DNA of 64,000 nt from JAVBWI01 sp036677445 (GTDB lineage: Bacteria > Bacillota > Clostridia > Christensenellales > CAG-138). The notes beneath the pieces are model-generated. The model was not told the DNA's origin. It saw only the letters and a list, made by a program, of their open reading frames with translations, and did not search any database. This document shows positions 7,679 to 17,137 of this stretch, in pieces (within the stretch, counting starts at the first letter, position 1; each line of letters starts with the position of its first letter). The DNA is taken from the NCBI GenBank assembly GCA_036677445.1, contig JAVBWI010000027.1:62001-126000 (forward strand). The letters run 5' to 3'. The position numbers and the translations under genes are program-made.

Positions 7679-8608
7679 CTATTCGTTCACGGCTTCGCGC
7701 AGCGTGGACAAATACTCCAGCGCCTGCGTCGCCGCCACCGCGCCGTCGCTTACGGCGGTGACGACCTGCCGAAGCGGCGTTTCCCGCGCGTCGCCAGCGG
7801 CGTAAACGCCCTTGATGGAAGTGCGCATAAACGGGTCGGTCTGTATATATCCGCTCGCCGTGAGCGGAAGCTGCCCGCGCACAAGATCGGTTCTTGGTTG
7901 AATGCCCACCGCTATGAACACGCCGGATACCGGAATCTGGCGCTGCGCTCCGGTATCCACATGCCTGAGCCGGATACCCGCAAGCGCGCCCTCGCCCAAA
8001 AGCTCCGTGACCACATGATTCCAAACCATCTGTATCTTAGGCTCGGCCAGCACCGCCTTTTGCAGCAGCATGCAGCCGCGCAGGGCGTCGCGGCGATGTA
8101 CCATGTATACGCGGTTGGCAAAACGGGCGAGGTAGAGCGCATCCGAAAGCGCGGTATCGCCGCCGCCTATCACCGCCACGTCGCGGCCGCGGAAAAACGC
8201 GCCGTCGCAGGTGGCGCAGTAGGAGACCCCCGTGCCGGTGAGCGTTTCTTCCCGCGCAACGCCCAGCTTGCGCGGGCTTGCGCCGGTGCAGAGTATCACG
8301 GAGCGCGCCTGCACCCGTTCGGACGCGGTCTGTATATGTTTGACGGGATACATCAGATCCAGCTCGCTCACGGGCTCATAGCGTATGGAAAGCCCAAATC
8401 TGGACGCCTGCTGCTCCATCCGGAGCCCCAGCTCGCTGCCCGCGATCCCCTCCGGGAAACCGGGGTAATTATCCATCTGGTGGGTCTTCGCCGCCTGGCC
8501 GCCCACAAACACTTCTTCAAAGAGCACCGCCTGCGCGCCGCCGCGCGCGGCATACAGCCCCGCTGCAAGGCCGGCAGGCCCTCCGCCGATGATCGCGATA
8601 TCTATCAT
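7679..8608 (-). CDS. trxB: Thioredoxin-disulfide reductase
   Basis: A 309-residue FAD enzyme that reduces thioredoxin with NADPH. It has the N-terminal FAD motif GGGPAGLAAGLYAARGG, the redox pair CATC (Cys131, Cys134), the NADPH motif GGGDTALSDALYLA and the C-terminal FAD motif YAAGDAR. Length and order fit the low-molecular-weight class. AGGAGAGGG precedes the ATG. It follows rpe by 68 nt on the same strand. Confidence 0.95.
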   Translation of the reverse strand: MIDIAIIGGGPAGLAAGLYAARGGAQAVLFEEVFVGGQAAKTHQMDNYPGFPEGIAGSELGLRMEQQASRFGLSIRYEPVSELDLMYPVKHIQTASERVQARSVILCTGASPRKLGVAREETLTGTGVSYCATCDGAFFRGRDVAVIGGGDTALSDALYLARFANRVYMVHRRDALRGCMLLQKAVLAEPKIQMVWNHVVTELLGEGALAGIRLRHVDTGAQRQIPVSGVFIAVGIQPRTDLVRGQLPLTASGYIQTDPFMRTSIKGVYAAGDARETPLRQVVTAVSDGAVAATQALEYLSTLREAVNE

Positions 8609-8676
8609 GTTCCCTCTCCTTTAGCCGCATTCTAAGGTATGTGCTTTCTGCCTCCGGCAGTACGGCCGGGCGGGGT

Positions 8677-9321
8677 TTACCCGCGCAGGCGTTTGATCAT
8701 TGCGGCAGGGTCCTCCGCCGAGAACACCGTATTGCCCGCCACCAGCACCGTGGCGCCCGCGTCGATACAGGCCTTCGCGGTCTCCGGGTTGACGCCGCCG
8801 TCGATTTCGATTTCAAGGGGAATGCCCCGCTCCTGCGCCATGGCGCAAAGGGCGCGGATTTTATGGAGCACCGCGGGCAAAAATTTCTGCCCGCCAAAGC
8901 CGGGGTTGACGCTCATCAGCAGCACCATATCACAATATTCCAGCGCGCATTCGAGCGTGTTTACCGGCGTTGCCGGGTTTAGCGCCAGCCCCGCCTTTTT
9001 GCCCGCGTCGCGTATGCGCTGGAGCTGGCGCTGTATGTGCCGTTCCGCCTCGACATGGAAGACGATACTATCCGCGCCCGCTTTGACGAATAAGTCGATC
9101 CAGTCCGCCGGATGCTCCACCATCAGGTGCACGTCGAGCGGCAGCGCGGTGTGCGGGCGCAGCGCGGCGCACATCATGGGCCCGAATGTCAGGTTGGGCA
9201 CGAAGTTACCGTCCATTACGTCGAAATGGATCCAGTCCGCACCGCTTTTTTCCAGCATTTCCACGGCGGTCCCCATCCGGGCAAAGTCCGCGGACAGTAT
9301 GGATGGCGCGATTTTAATCAT
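8677..9321 (-). CDS. rpe: Ribulose-phosphate 3-epimerase
   Basis: A 214-residue TIM-barrel enzyme that interconverts ribulose-5-phosphate and xylulose-5-phosphate. Motifs: SILSADFARMG with the first strand, HFDVMDGNFVPN, DVHLMVEHP, and the phosphate-binding DGGVNPETA near the C-terminus. GAGGAAA precedes the ATG. It lies 50 nt after rsgA in the same direction, the usual Firmicutes order prpC-prkC-rsgA-rpe. Confidence 0.96.
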   Translation of the reverse strand: MIKIAPSILSADFARMGTAVEMLEKSGADWIHFDVMDGNFVPNLTFGPMMCAALRPHTALPLDVHLMVEHPADWIDLFVKAGADSIVFHVEAERHIQRQLQRIRDAGKKAGLALNPATPVNTLECALEYCDMVLLMSVNPGFGGQKFLPAVLHKIRALCAMAQERGIPLEIEIDGGVNPETAKACIDAGATVLVAGNTVFSAEDPAAMIKRLRG

Positions 9322-9371
9322 GAACGTTTCCTCTTTTCCTGCATATCTGTATCAGCCAAAACGCCGCACGT

Positions 9372-10256
9372 CTACTTATCGTACAGGTGTTTTCGCATCT
9401 GTTCGAACTGCTCCGAAAGCTCTTTATAACGCGCATAACGCCCCGGTGAAAGCTTTCCTTCATAGAGGAGCGCCTTGACGGCGCAATCCGGCTCGGTTCG
9501 ATGGGAACAGGCCGCAAAGCGGCAGCGGCCGGGCGCATCGCCAAACTCGCGGTAAGCGCGATTTAACGCCTCCTGATCCAGCGCGGAAAGCTCCAGGAGC
9601 GAAAACCCCGGCGTATCCAGCACCGCGCCGCCGCGGTACGGCCAAAGCTCTGCGTGGCGCGTGGTGTGGCGGCCGCGGTCCGTACGGCGCGCGAGCCCGC
9701 CCACCGGCAGGTGCAGCGCCGGCAGCAGGGCGTTGAGCAGAGAGCTTTTCCCCACCGCGCTCTGGCCCGCAAAGCAGCTCACCTGCCCGGCAAGCGCATC
9801 CGAAAGCCGCTCCACCCCCGCGCCGGTATGCGCGGAGAGTGTCAGCGTACGGTAGTGCGGCGCGTATTCCGCAGTAATCTCTTCCACCGCCGCCTGTTCC
9901 GCTTCGTCGCATTTATTGATGACGATGAGCGGCTCTATCGAAAGGGGCGCCGCCTGCAGCAGCAGTTTATCGCACAAAAGAAGGTCCGGCTTTGGCGCGG
10001 ATACCGAAAGCACGATCACGATCTGGTCGATGTTGGCGACCTGCGGGCGCAGCAGCAGATTTCGGCGTGGCAATATCGCAGCAAGCGCGGCGTGCCCTTC
10101 CTGCTGGCGCTCAAATTCCACATGATCGCCGCATACGGGGGATAACCCCTCGTGCCGGAAGTGCCCGCGCGCCTGGCAGGTGACTTCTTCCCCTTTTTGC
10201 GCAAGGACGGTATAGAACCCGCCCACGCCCTTTAGCAGCAAGCCGGTTTCCTGCAT
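9372..10256 (-). CDS. rsgA: Small-subunit assembly GTPase RsgA
   Basis: A 294-residue circularly permuted GTPase that takes part in 30S maturation. An N-terminal OB fold (about 1-70) is followed by the permuted G domain with NKCDEAEQ (G4) before GQSAVGKSSLLNAL (G1) and DTPGFSLLEL (G3), and by a zinc site C-x4-C-x-H-x5-C near residue 245. The gene starts 4 nt after the prkC stop, so the two are one transcription unit. Confidence 0.96.
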   Translation of the reverse strand: MQETGLLLKGVGGFYTVLAQKGEEVTCQARGHFRHEGLSPVCGDHVEFERQQEGHAALAAILPRRNLLLRPQVANIDQIVIVLSVSAPKPDLLLCDKLLLQAAPLSIEPLIVINKCDEAEQAAVEEITAEYAPHYRTLTLSAHTGAGVERLSDALAGQVSCFAGQSAVGKSSLLNALLPALHLPVGGLARRTDRGRHTTRHAELWPYRGGAVLDTPGFSLLELSALDQEALNRAYREFGDAPGRCRFAACSHRTEPDCAVKALLYEGKLSPGRYARYKELSEQFEQMRKHLYDK

Positions 10257-10260
10257 GCCT

Positions 10261-12120
10261 TTACCCCAGATACGAGAACGTGACGGCCGTCCTTCGTATC
10301 TCCGTGCCGTTCTGGTATAATATCAATTCCTGCTCTCCTCCCTCGCCGATGGCGGCGGAAATGGAAATCTCCTGCGCGTTGCCCGCCGCAAGCACCGTTT
10401 CGTACACCACCTGCTCATAGGCGACGCCGCCTATCTCCAGCGGTACCGTCGCCATGATCTTCGTATCCGCCTGCGCGATATCCAGCGAGAACACGATATT
10501 CGCGGTATATATTTCCGGCCCGATGCCCGATACCGTGAGCCCCACCGTCGAGGTGCTCGCCGCGCTTTCGCCCTGCGCGGGGTTTTGCTTCTGCACGGTA
10601 TCCGTCACCGTGTTTTCGGCGGACGGCGCAAGGCGCACGCGGAAGCTGGAAAATCCGCGGTCGTGCAGCAGAGACAGCGCTTCTTTAAGCGAAAGCTGCG
10701 TGACCTCCGGCATTTCGATGCTGCGGCTGGGTTCGCCGCTGATAAAGAGCTGCACCTCGTCCCCTTCCAGAAGGGAGGTATCGGCAACGGGATCCTGCTT
10801 GAATACGGTGCCCACCGGCGCTTCGGAAATACGGTATTCCACGCCGCCGCGTTTTAAGCCCGCCTCCAAGAGCGCCTCCTCGGCCTGCGCGAGCGTCATA
10901 CCCGTCAGATCCGGCGCGAGCGGCATCGCCGCCCCCGCGCTCACCGAAATGGAAATGACCCCGCCCGCCTTTAACGCCGTGCCTGCCGCGGGCGTCTGCT
11001 CGATGACCACGCCGCTTGGGTAGGCGTCGCTCGCGACGGTTTCAATGACTTCCGTGGTATACGCGCGAAGCTTCGCGGTGCTTTTGGCTTCCTCCAGAGT
11101 CTTGCCCACCAGCGTAGGCACAAGATCCGTGCTGGCGTTGGTGCTGCGCTCCAAGAGCGTCTGCCCCGTTAAAAGCAAAATGCCGAACAAAGCGATCAGC
11201 GCCGCCGCCGTAAACGCGATGCGCAATATGCCGCGCCTGCCGGGCTTGCGCTTTTTCGGTTTTTCCGGCGCCGCCTGCCGCGCGAAATCGCCCGCGGGCT
11301 CGCGCAGCACGCGCAAAAGATCCTGCCGCATTTCCTTTGCGCTCCGGTAGCGAAGCGAGGGCTGCTTGCGCGTCGCCTTCATAATGACGTCGTTGAGCGC
11401 GGGCGGCAGCGTGGGGTTGTGCATAATGGGCGGGACAATCTCTTCCTGCAGATGCTTGAGCGCGACGGATACGGAGGTTTCCCCCTCAAACGGCAGGCGG
11501 CCGGTCACCATCTCATAAAGCGTAATGCCCATGGAATAGATGTCGCTTTCCACCGTGACCTGCCTGCCCTTGGCCTGCTCGGGGGAAAGATAATGTACGG
11601 AGCCGAGCACGTTTGCGCCCGTAAACGTCACGGTCGTAGACTCCGCGTTGCGCGCGATGCCGAAATCCGCCAGTTTGGCGCGGCCGCGCGGGTTGACGAT
11701 AATATTCTGCGGCTTGACGTCCCGGTGGATGATTCCCTTTTCATGCGCGTGAGAGAGCGCTTCGAGCACCTGCGCGCCCAGATTGATGGCGGAGCGGGGC
11801 AGCATCCGTCCCTGGGAGCGGATACGTTCCTTGAGCGTGCAGCCTTCCACATATTCGAGCACGATGTAGGGGACATCCCCCTGCGTACCCACATCGTAGG
11901 ACCGCACGATGTTTTCGTGCGAAAGCACCAGCACCGCCTGCGCTTCCTGCTCGAAACGGCGCAGGAAGGCCGCGTCCTTTTCAAACTCGGGCTTTAATAC
12001 CTTGACGGCCACCGTGCGGTGGGGGGATACAAGCTGCTGGGCTTTGTATACGTCCGCCATGCCGCCGGAGCCGATTTTTTCTATAACGCGGTACTTGCCG
12101 GATAATATTTCCCCGATCAT
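10261..12120 (-). CDS. prkC: Ser/Thr protein kinase with PASTA domains (PrkC type)
   Basis: A 619-residue membrane kinase that senses muropeptides in related species and controls growth and germination. The kinase domain (1-270) has the glycine loop GSGGMADVY, VAVKVLK, IIHRDVKPQN, ADFGIAR and the YLSPEQA segment. A basic stretch and one membrane helix (about 297-317) follow, then three PASTA repeats (about 330-395, 398-465, 466-535) and a last beta-rich domain outside the membrane. The start overlaps the prpC stop by 4 nt (ATGA), so kinase and phosphatase are coupled. Confidence 0.95.
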   Translation of the reverse strand: MIGEILSGKYRVIEKIGSGGMADVYKAQQLVSPHRTVAVKVLKPEFEKDAAFLRRFEQEAQAVLVLSHENIVRSYDVGTQGDVPYIVLEYVEGCTLKERIRSQGRMLPRSAINLGAQVLEALSHAHEKGIIHRDVKPQNIIVNPRGRAKLADFGIARNAESTTVTFTGANVLGSVHYLSPEQAKGRQVTVESDIYSMGITLYEMVTGRLPFEGETSVSVALKHLQEEIVPPIMHNPTLPPALNDVIMKATRKQPSLRYRSAKEMRQDLLRVLREPAGDFARQAAPEKPKKRKPGRRGILRIAFTAAALIALFGILLLTGQTLLERSTNASTDLVPTLVGKTLEEAKSTAKLRAYTTEVIETVASDAYPSGVVIEQTPAAGTALKAGGVISISVSAGAAMPLAPDLTGMTLAQAEEALLEAGLKRGGVEYRISEAPVGTVFKQDPVADTSLLEGDEVQLFISGEPSRSIEMPEVTQLSLKEALSLLHDRGFSSFRVRLAPSAENTVTDTVQKQNPAQGESAASTSTVGLTVSGIGPEIYTANIVFSLDIAQADTKIMATVPLEIGGVAYEQVVYETVLAAGNAQEISISAAIGEGGEQELILYQNGTEIRRTAVTFSYLG

Positions 12121-12857
12121 ACGGCTTCACCTCCCGCATTTTGCGCGAGCACAACGGTCACGTTGTCCGTCCCGCCCGCGTCGAGCGCGCGCCGCACCAA
12201 CCGATCGCAGATTTCCTGCAGCGGCGCCTGCTCGCGCAGGGCTTCTTCTATCGCCGTATCCGGCAGGCTGCCGTGCAGCCCGTCCGAGCAAAGCAGCAGC
12301 ATGTCGTTTTCGCCCCAGCGGCGCTGAAAATAATCCGCCTCCTCATTCTCGGCGGTACCCAGCGCGCGCGTGATGATGTTGCGCTGGGGGTGAACGTACG
12401 CTTCGGCGCGGGTAATGGAGCCGTTCGCCACCAACACCGCCACCAGGCTGTGATCGTGCGTGACCTGCGTGAGCGTCCACCCGTCAAAATGGTACAGGCG
12501 GCTGTCGCCGATGTTGGCGGCGACATATTGGTCGGGGAAAAGCAGCGCCAGCGTGAGCGTGGTGCCCATGCCGCGGCAGCCCTCCTCGCTTTGCGCGTGG
12601 CGGTAAATATCCAGATTGACCTGCCGGATGGCCTGGCGGATGCGCAGCACGGGGTCCCCGCGCAGCCTGCCGTCCTCATCGCGGCAAAGCGTGGTACAGA
12701 GCCCGTCCACCGCAAGCGTGCTCGCACGCTTGCCGGCGGCATGCCCGCCCATGCCGTCCGCCACGGCGATAAGCGGCACGCCGCAGCGCCCGGGCAGATA
12801 AAGGCTGTCCTCATTGCTCAGCCGACGCCCCACGTGGGTCTGTGCGGCAAATATCAT
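12117..12857 (-). CDS. prpC: PP2C-type Ser/Thr phosphatase, partner of PrkC
   Basis: A 246-residue metal-dependent phosphatase that reverses PrkC phosphorylation in the cytoplasm. PP2C motifs are visible in order: RRLSNEDSLY, AVADGMGGHAAG, NIGDSRLYH, LLLCSDGLHG and GGTDNVTVVL, which supply the metal-binding aspartates. The length matches the bacterial family. It overlaps rapZ upstream and prkC downstream by 4 nt each, so the three genes are translated from one mRNA. Confidence 0.95.
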   Translation of the reverse strand: MIFAAQTHVGRRLSNEDSLYLPGRCGVPLIAVADGMGGHAAGKRASTLAVDGLCTTLCRDEDGRLRGDPVLRIRQAIRQVNLDIYRHAQSEEGCRGMGTTLTLALLFPDQYVAANIGDSRLYHFDGWTLTQVTHDHSLVAVLVANGSITRAEAYVHPQRNIITRALGTAENEEADYFQRRWGENDMLLLCSDGLHGSLPDTAIEEALREQAPLQEICDRLVRRALDAGGTDNVTVVLAQNAGGEAV

Positions 12858-13762
12858 GCTTTGCCTCCCTTCGGTTGAAACCGCGCGCGGATATCGTCCG
12901 CTTCAGCATTTAGATCCCTGTGGAAACAGCGCACGGTATGTTCCCCGCCGGAAAACCGGCGCGCCATTTCCTCCGCCGCCCAAACGGAGCGGTGCCGCCC
13001 GCCCGTGCAGCCGAACGCCATCATCACGCGCTGCTTGCCCTGCGCCGCAAAGCCGGGCAGCATTTGCCGGAGCATCTGCTCCGCCGCGTCAAAAAAGGAC
13101 CGGGCCTTTTGATCCTGAAACAGATACGCGCATACAGGCTCGTCCTGCCCGGAAAGCGGACGCAGCTGCGGCTCATAAAACGGGTTGGGTAAAAAGCGCA
13201 TGTCCAGCACCATATCCGCGTCGATGGGCAAACCGCGCTTATAGCCGAAGCTCATAAACAGCAGCAGCAGATGCGCAAGCGGCTGCAGGGAGAGCGCCTC
13301 CTCCAGCCGGGTATAAAAATCGAACGGTTTTAAGTCGCTGGTGTCGACGACGGCATGCGCGCGTTCGCGCAGGGCCTGCAGCAGCGCGCGTTCGCGCGAG
13401 ATGCTGCGCGTAATATCCCCGCCGCCTGCAAGCGGATGCCTGCGCCGCGTTTCGCCGTAGCGGCGCTGGAGCACATCGTCCCGGCAGTCCAGGAAGAGTA
13501 TGCGGTATTCCACGTCCGATTCGTCCAGCTTCGTGAGCATGCGCTCCCAATCGATGCCAAACACGCTTTCACGGCTGTCGATGGCGAGCGCCGCGCGGGG
13601 CACCGCGGGGGACGCGTTCCTGCATTGTTCCAAAAATGCCGGAAGGAGACCCGTCGGGAGGTTGTCCACGCAATAATAACCCAGATCCTCCAGCCGCCGC
13701 AACGCAAGGGACTTGCCCGCGCCCGAAAGGCCCGTGACGATGAGCAGCGTTAAATCCGGCAT
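12854..13762 (-). CDS. rapZ: RapZ-family nucleotide-binding protein (YvcJ)
   Basis: A 302-residue P-loop protein. In E. coli RapZ directs decay of the small RNA GlmZ and so controls GlmS; in Bacillus the YvcJ homologue affects competence. The Walker A motif is GLSGAGKS (11-18), FLDCRDDVL follows in the N-terminal half, and the C-terminal half has FGCTGGRHRSV, the conserved domain signature. Usually it is directly after murB; here the R2 array fills the 297-nt gap. AAAGGAGA precedes the ATG, and the last R2 hairpin ends 24 nt before it. Confidence 0.93.
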   Translation of the reverse strand: MPDLTLLIVTGLSGAGKSLALRRLEDLGYYCVDNLPTGLLPAFLEQCRNASPAVPRAALAIDSRESVFGIDWERMLTKLDESDVEYRILFLDCRDDVLQRRYGETRRRHPLAGGGDITRSISRERALLQALRERAHAVVDTSDLKPFDFYTRLEEALSLQPLAHLLLLFMSFGYKRGLPIDADMVLDMRFLPNPFYEPQLRPLSGQDEPVCAYLFQDQKARSFFDAAEQMLRQMLPGFAAQGKQRVMMAFGCTGGRHRSVWAAEEMARRFSGGEHTVRCFHRDLNAEADDIRARFQPKGGKA

Positions 13763-13786
13763 GCGGCGTTCTCCTTTCTTTGTCTG

Positions 13787-14042
13787 TCGAAAAAGTGCCT
13801 TGTGGCACTTTTTCGAGGATTACAGGAACAACCTGTGCCTGGGGTGACGGCGACGGCCCGCAGGCCTAGTGTCCGAGGCGTCTCCCATCGAGGACCGGTT
13901 GTTCCTGAAAGGAAAGCCTTGCGCTGCAAGGCTTTCCGCCGCCACCGCACATGTCGCTCTTCGGCGGCTGGAAACCTGCGGGAACTGCGGTCCCCGAATC
14001 CCCAAGGGGCTTATTGACGACAAACTCTTTTGGACTTTGTCG
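13787..14042 (-). repeat. Hairpin array R2, copy 1, between murB and rapZ
   Basis: Perfect hairpins in order: H1 13787-13799/13804-13816 (13 bp), H2 13823-13833/13897-13907 (11 bp, long loop), H3 13911-13922/13926-13937 (12 bp), H4 around 13938-13978 with loop CACATGTCGC, then the conserved block CCCCGAATCCCCAAGGGG and a last hairpin CGACAAA/TTTGTCG at 14018-14042. The reverse complement of 48350-48630 repeats this order. No protein is encoded. Confidence 0.85.
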
Positions 14043-14059
14043 ATGGGTTTACTAAAGCG

Positions 14060-14965
14060 TTATTGGGCGTCCTCGCCCCACATTTTCGGCTCGCAGGCAA
14101 GCTCCACGCCGGAATGCGCGAATACCTTTTCCTTTACGTACGCAATCAGCCTGAGCACATCGTCCGCCGTGGCGTCCCCGTTGTTTACGATGAATCCCGC
14201 GTGCAGGGTGCTTACTTGCGCACCGCCCACGCGCGCGCCCTTGAGCCCGGCGCCCTCTATGAGCGCCCCGGCGTAACAGCCGGGCGGACGCTTGAATATA
14301 CTGCCGGCGCTGGGGTAGTTAAGCGGCTGCTTTTCCCGCCGCCTGGCCATGTAATCCGCCTGGCGTTGTTTTGCGCCCCCGTCATCCGGCGAAAGCGCAA
14401 GCGTGGCGGCGAGCACGACGCGTTCGGGCGCGCAGTAGACGCTTGTACGGTAGCCAAGCTCTCCTTCCTGCACTTCGCGGTCGTATATGCGACCGTTTTC
14501 CAGTACGCGGACGCTGCGCAGCACCTGTTTCATCTCCCCGCCGTATGCGCCCGCGTTCATGGCGCATGCGCCGCCGAGCGTGCCCGGGATGCCGCAGGCC
14601 CATTCAAGCCCCTGCAGATTGCGTGAAAGCGCCTCCTGCGAGAGAGCGGTAAGCGTGATCCCCGCGCCTGCCGTTAGCAGATTTCTCTGTTCTTCGATGG
14701 AAGCCATAGCGGGGCCGATGACGATGACCAGCCCGCGAATTCCGCCGTCGCGCACGATCAGGTTGGAACCGTTGCCCATTATATAATACGGTATTTGCAG
14801 CGCGTCGCACGCGGCGACGGCGCGGCGTATTTCCCCGCCGTCTTGCGCATGCAGCACCGCATCCGCGGGGCCGCCCAGCCGGAACGTCGTCAGCGTACGC
14901 ATAGGCACGCCGCGCTGTATATGCATATCCGTAAGTTGGCTTAACAGCGCATCCATACGCTCCAA
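14060..14965 (-). CDS. murB: UDP-N-acetylenolpyruvoylglucosamine reductase
   Basis: A 301-residue FAD enzyme that makes UDP-N-acetylmuramate. It shows TTFRLGGPADAV, MGNGSNLIVRDGG, CGIPGTLGGACAMNAGAYGG and the catalytic-serine region PSAGSIFKRPPG; the short form fits the Firmicutes type. Start choice: a TTG at 14965 sits 7 nt after AAAGGAAG and leaves a normal 20-residue lead to the FAD domain. ATG at 14998 (weak ribosome site), 14956 or 15037 are alternatives. Confidence 0.94.
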   Translation of the reverse strand: MERMDALLSQLTDMHIQRGVPMRTLTTFRLGGPADAVLHAQDGGEIRRAVAACDALQIPYYIMGNGSNLIVRDGGIRGLVIVIGPAMASIEEQRNLLTAGAGITLTALSQEALSRNLQGLEWACGIPGTLGGACAMNAGAYGGEMKQVLRSVRVLENGRIYDREVQEGELGYRTSVYCAPERVVLAATLALSPDDGGAKQRQADYMARRREKQPLNYPSAGSIFKRPPGCYAGALIEGAGLKGARVGGAQVSTLHAGFIVNNGDATADDVLRLIAYVKEKVFAHSGVELACEPKMWGEDAQ

Positions 14966-15102
14966 GGCCGCACTTCCTTTCCCAATAAAAAACTGCATTC
15001 GTCTTTCTATTGTAGCGCACTCGCAGGCTTTGTGCAACGCCGCAGCAGGCGCGAAGCCTGGTATGTAGTGCGATGTATGTCAAATCCTGCTTACTTCATT
15101 CA

Positions 15103-15122
15103 AAAATGCAGCGCTGCATTTT
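15103..15122. repeat. Perfect 20-bp palindrome upstream of the flavin reductase
   Basis: AAAATGCAGC followed directly by GCTGCATTTT in the murB/flavin reductase divergent gap. It may be an operator or a cruciform; there is no T-run typical of a terminator in either direction. Confidence 0.45.
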
Positions 15123-15144
15123 CACAGGACGCCTCTGACAAGCC

Positions 15145-15188
15145 TTAAGGTTAATTTAAGGTAAATTTTTAACAAACTGTTATAGAAT
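15145..15188 (+). promoter_or_regulatory. OmpR-type direct repeats and promoter of the flavin reductase
   Basis: TTAAGGT occurs at 15145-15151 and 15156-15162, an exact 11-bp period, with a degenerate third unit at 15167. A -10-like TATAGAAT starts at 15181 and no good -35 exists; the second repeat lies where the -35 would be. This layout is typical of promoters activated by OmpR/PhoB-type regulators. Confidence 0.55.
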
Positions 15189-15266
15189 CAAGACAGCAAA
15201 GCGGCGCATCGTATATATGCCGCACATGGTACGCCGTTTAGTATATGCAGCATAGGAGGAAAGAGA

Positions 15267-17087
15267 ATGCTAGGTTCACGAATCAAGGCGATCAGCCTGA
15301 TACTTTCACTGATGCTCCTGGTATCGGCCTGCGCGGGCACAACCGTACCCGCAACAGCAACGCCTGCGGCTGAGCCGGCCGCGGCGCCTGAGACGATGCC
15401 GGAAGCGGTCGCCTATACCCCCGGTACGTATACGGCGGTAAGCACCGGGCACAACGGCGAGATGACTGTGGAAACAAAGTTCAGCGAGAATGAGATCGTT
15501 TCCGTCAAGGTGCTGGAAAGCGCCGAAACCGCGCACATTTTCCGCGCGGCAGCCGAACGGATCCCGGCGGCCATCGTACAAGGCCAGACCCTCAACGTCG
15601 ACACGGTATCCGGCGCCACCATCTCGCGCGCGGCCATTTTGAGCGCGGTAGCCGACTGCGTCAGGCAGGCGGGCGGCAACGACGAGTCGTTGCGCAATAA
15701 AGAACTCGCGCCGGTTACAAAGAACGCGGACCAAACGCTCGAAACACAGGTGCTGGTGGTGGGCAGCGGCATCGCAGGGCTTTCCGCGGCCATCGAGGCC
15801 GCCGGTAACGGCGCCAAAGTGCTGCTGCTTGAAAAGCTCGCGGTCATAGGCGGCAGCTCCTCCATCAGCGGCGGCAAGCTGCAGGCTTCCGAATCCTTCG
15901 TTATGAAGGCGGACGGCATTGAGGATACCAAAGAGGCCTTTGCCAAATACCTGATGGATTGCGCGCGCGACCTTGCCGACCCGGAAATGATAGAAGCCAT
16001 CGCGTACAATTCGGCGGACAACGTACAGTGGCTCTCGGACCTGGGCGTACAGTTCATGCCCGACCTTGTGGCGCTGCACCCCTACCGTACCCCGTGGCGC
16101 GGGCATCTTCCCGTTGAGCAGAAGGGCTACGGCTACACGACCCCCATGGAAGAAAAAGCGCGCGCGCTGGGTGTGGAAATCCTTACGGAAACGCCGGCCA
16201 AATCCCTCATCATGGAAGACGGCAAAGTGGTTGGTGTGAACGCGCAGGATAAAACAGGCGCGGCGGTCGCCATCAAGGCCGGCGCCGTTATCTTAGCGAC
16301 CGGCGGCTTTGACCGCAGCCCGGAACTGATGGAGCTGTATTCGCCCCTGATTAAAGACCATACGTCCTCCGGCGTGGTGGGCAATACCGGAGACGGCCTC
16401 ATCATGGCGCGGGACGCGGGTGCGGAAATCATCGCCCGTTCTGGCGCTATAGGCAACTGCCTGGATACCACATTCACGTATATGACCAACACCAACGGCG
16501 GCAGCTACCAGGCGGCCTCCACCGGCTTGTTCGTAGCGGGCGAGGGTAGGCGTTTTGTGGATGAAAACAACTTCAGCTTTGCGCGTACGGCAGCCATGCT
16601 GGATAACGGGTATACCTGTTTCTACAGCATATTCGACCAAAAGAGCTATGTGGACGCTTTGGAACGCGCTATTTCCATGCAGCGCGCATTCAAGGCCGAC
16701 AGCATGGAAGAGCTGGCGGGCATGACCGGTATGAATCCCGCCGTACTTTCCGAAACGGTAACGCGCTATAACGAGCTCTGCGCAGCCGGGGAAGACAAGG
16801 ATTTTCATAAGCCCGCTCAGTTCCTCACCCCCGTGGATCAGGGTCCCTATTATGCGCTGCTCCATACGTACGTGGTATCCGGCACGTTCGGCGGCCCCAG
16901 GATCAACATGGACGGCCAGGTGATCAATACCGCGGGCGAGCCCATTCCCGGCCTTTATGCCGCAGGCGAGGTTGCGAACGGCCAGTTCCTCTGCTATGAA
17001 TACCCGGGCAGCGGATCGGCGCTGATTTCCTACCTGACGTTCGGCAGGCTCGCGGGCGCGGCGGCCGCCAAAACGGCAATCGGCTGA
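15267..17087 (+). CDS. Extracytoplasmic FMN/FAD fumarate-reductase-like flavoprotein (lipoprotein)
   Basis: A 606-residue exported reductase. The signal peptide ends in the lipobox VSAC (Cys22). An FMN-binding domain (about 50-140) carries SGATIS, where the threonine is covalently flavinylated by ApbE in this family. The FAD domain starts with VVGSGIAGLSAA near residue 170 and has the reductase motifs EGRRFVDE and GGPRINMDGQVI. Such enzymes use fumarate, urocanate, cinnamate-like or other enoates as external electron acceptors in gut anaerobes; the substrate cannot be told here. AGGAGGAAAGAG precedes the ATG. A divergently organised two-component system lies next to it. Confidence 0.9.
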   Translation: MLGSRIKAISLILSLMLLVSACAGTTVPATATPAAEPAAAPETMPEAVAYTPGTYTAVSTGHNGEMTVETKFSENEIVSVKVLESAETAHIFRAAAERIPAAIVQGQTLNVDTVSGATISRAAILSAVADCVRQAGGNDESLRNKELAPVTKNADQTLETQVLVVGSGIAGLSAAIEAAGNGAKVLLLEKLAVIGGSSSISGGKLQASESFVMKADGIEDTKEAFAKYLMDCARDLADPEMIEAIAYNSADNVQWLSDLGVQFMPDLVALHPYRTPWRGHLPVEQKGYGYTTPMEEKARALGVEILTETPAKSLIMEDGKVVGVNAQDKTGAAVAIKAGAVILATGGFDRSPELMELYSPLIKDHTSSGVVGNTGDGLIMARDAGAEIIARSGAIGNCLDTTFTYMTNTNGGSYQAASTGLFVAGEGRRFVDENNFSFARTAAMLDNGYTCFYSIFDQKSYVDALERAISMQRAFKADSMEELAGMTGMNPAVLSETVTRYNELCAAGEDKDFHKPAQFLTPVDQGPYYALLHTYVVSGTFGGPRINMDGQVINTAGEPIPGLYAAGEVANGQFLCYEYPGSGSALISYLTFGRLAGAAAAKTAIG

Positions 17088-17108
17088 TCCACAATTGCAG
17101 CAAAAACG

Positions 17109-17131
17109 CAAGGCGACCATATTGGTCGCCT
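17109..17131. terminator. Shared terminator between flavin reductase and histidine kinase
   Basis: Stem AAGGCGACC/GGTCGCCTT between convergent genes; on the minus strand it is followed by GCGTTTTTG, so it fits the histidine kinase transcript best. Confidence 0.65.
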
Positions 17132-17137
17132 TGTATG

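Noticed and set aside
6243..7805. Long plus-strand open frame opposite glmM and trxB
   Set aside because: It is antisense to two well-conserved genes; the high GC content makes such frames common, and its protein shows no domain and is rich in His/Arg/Ala.
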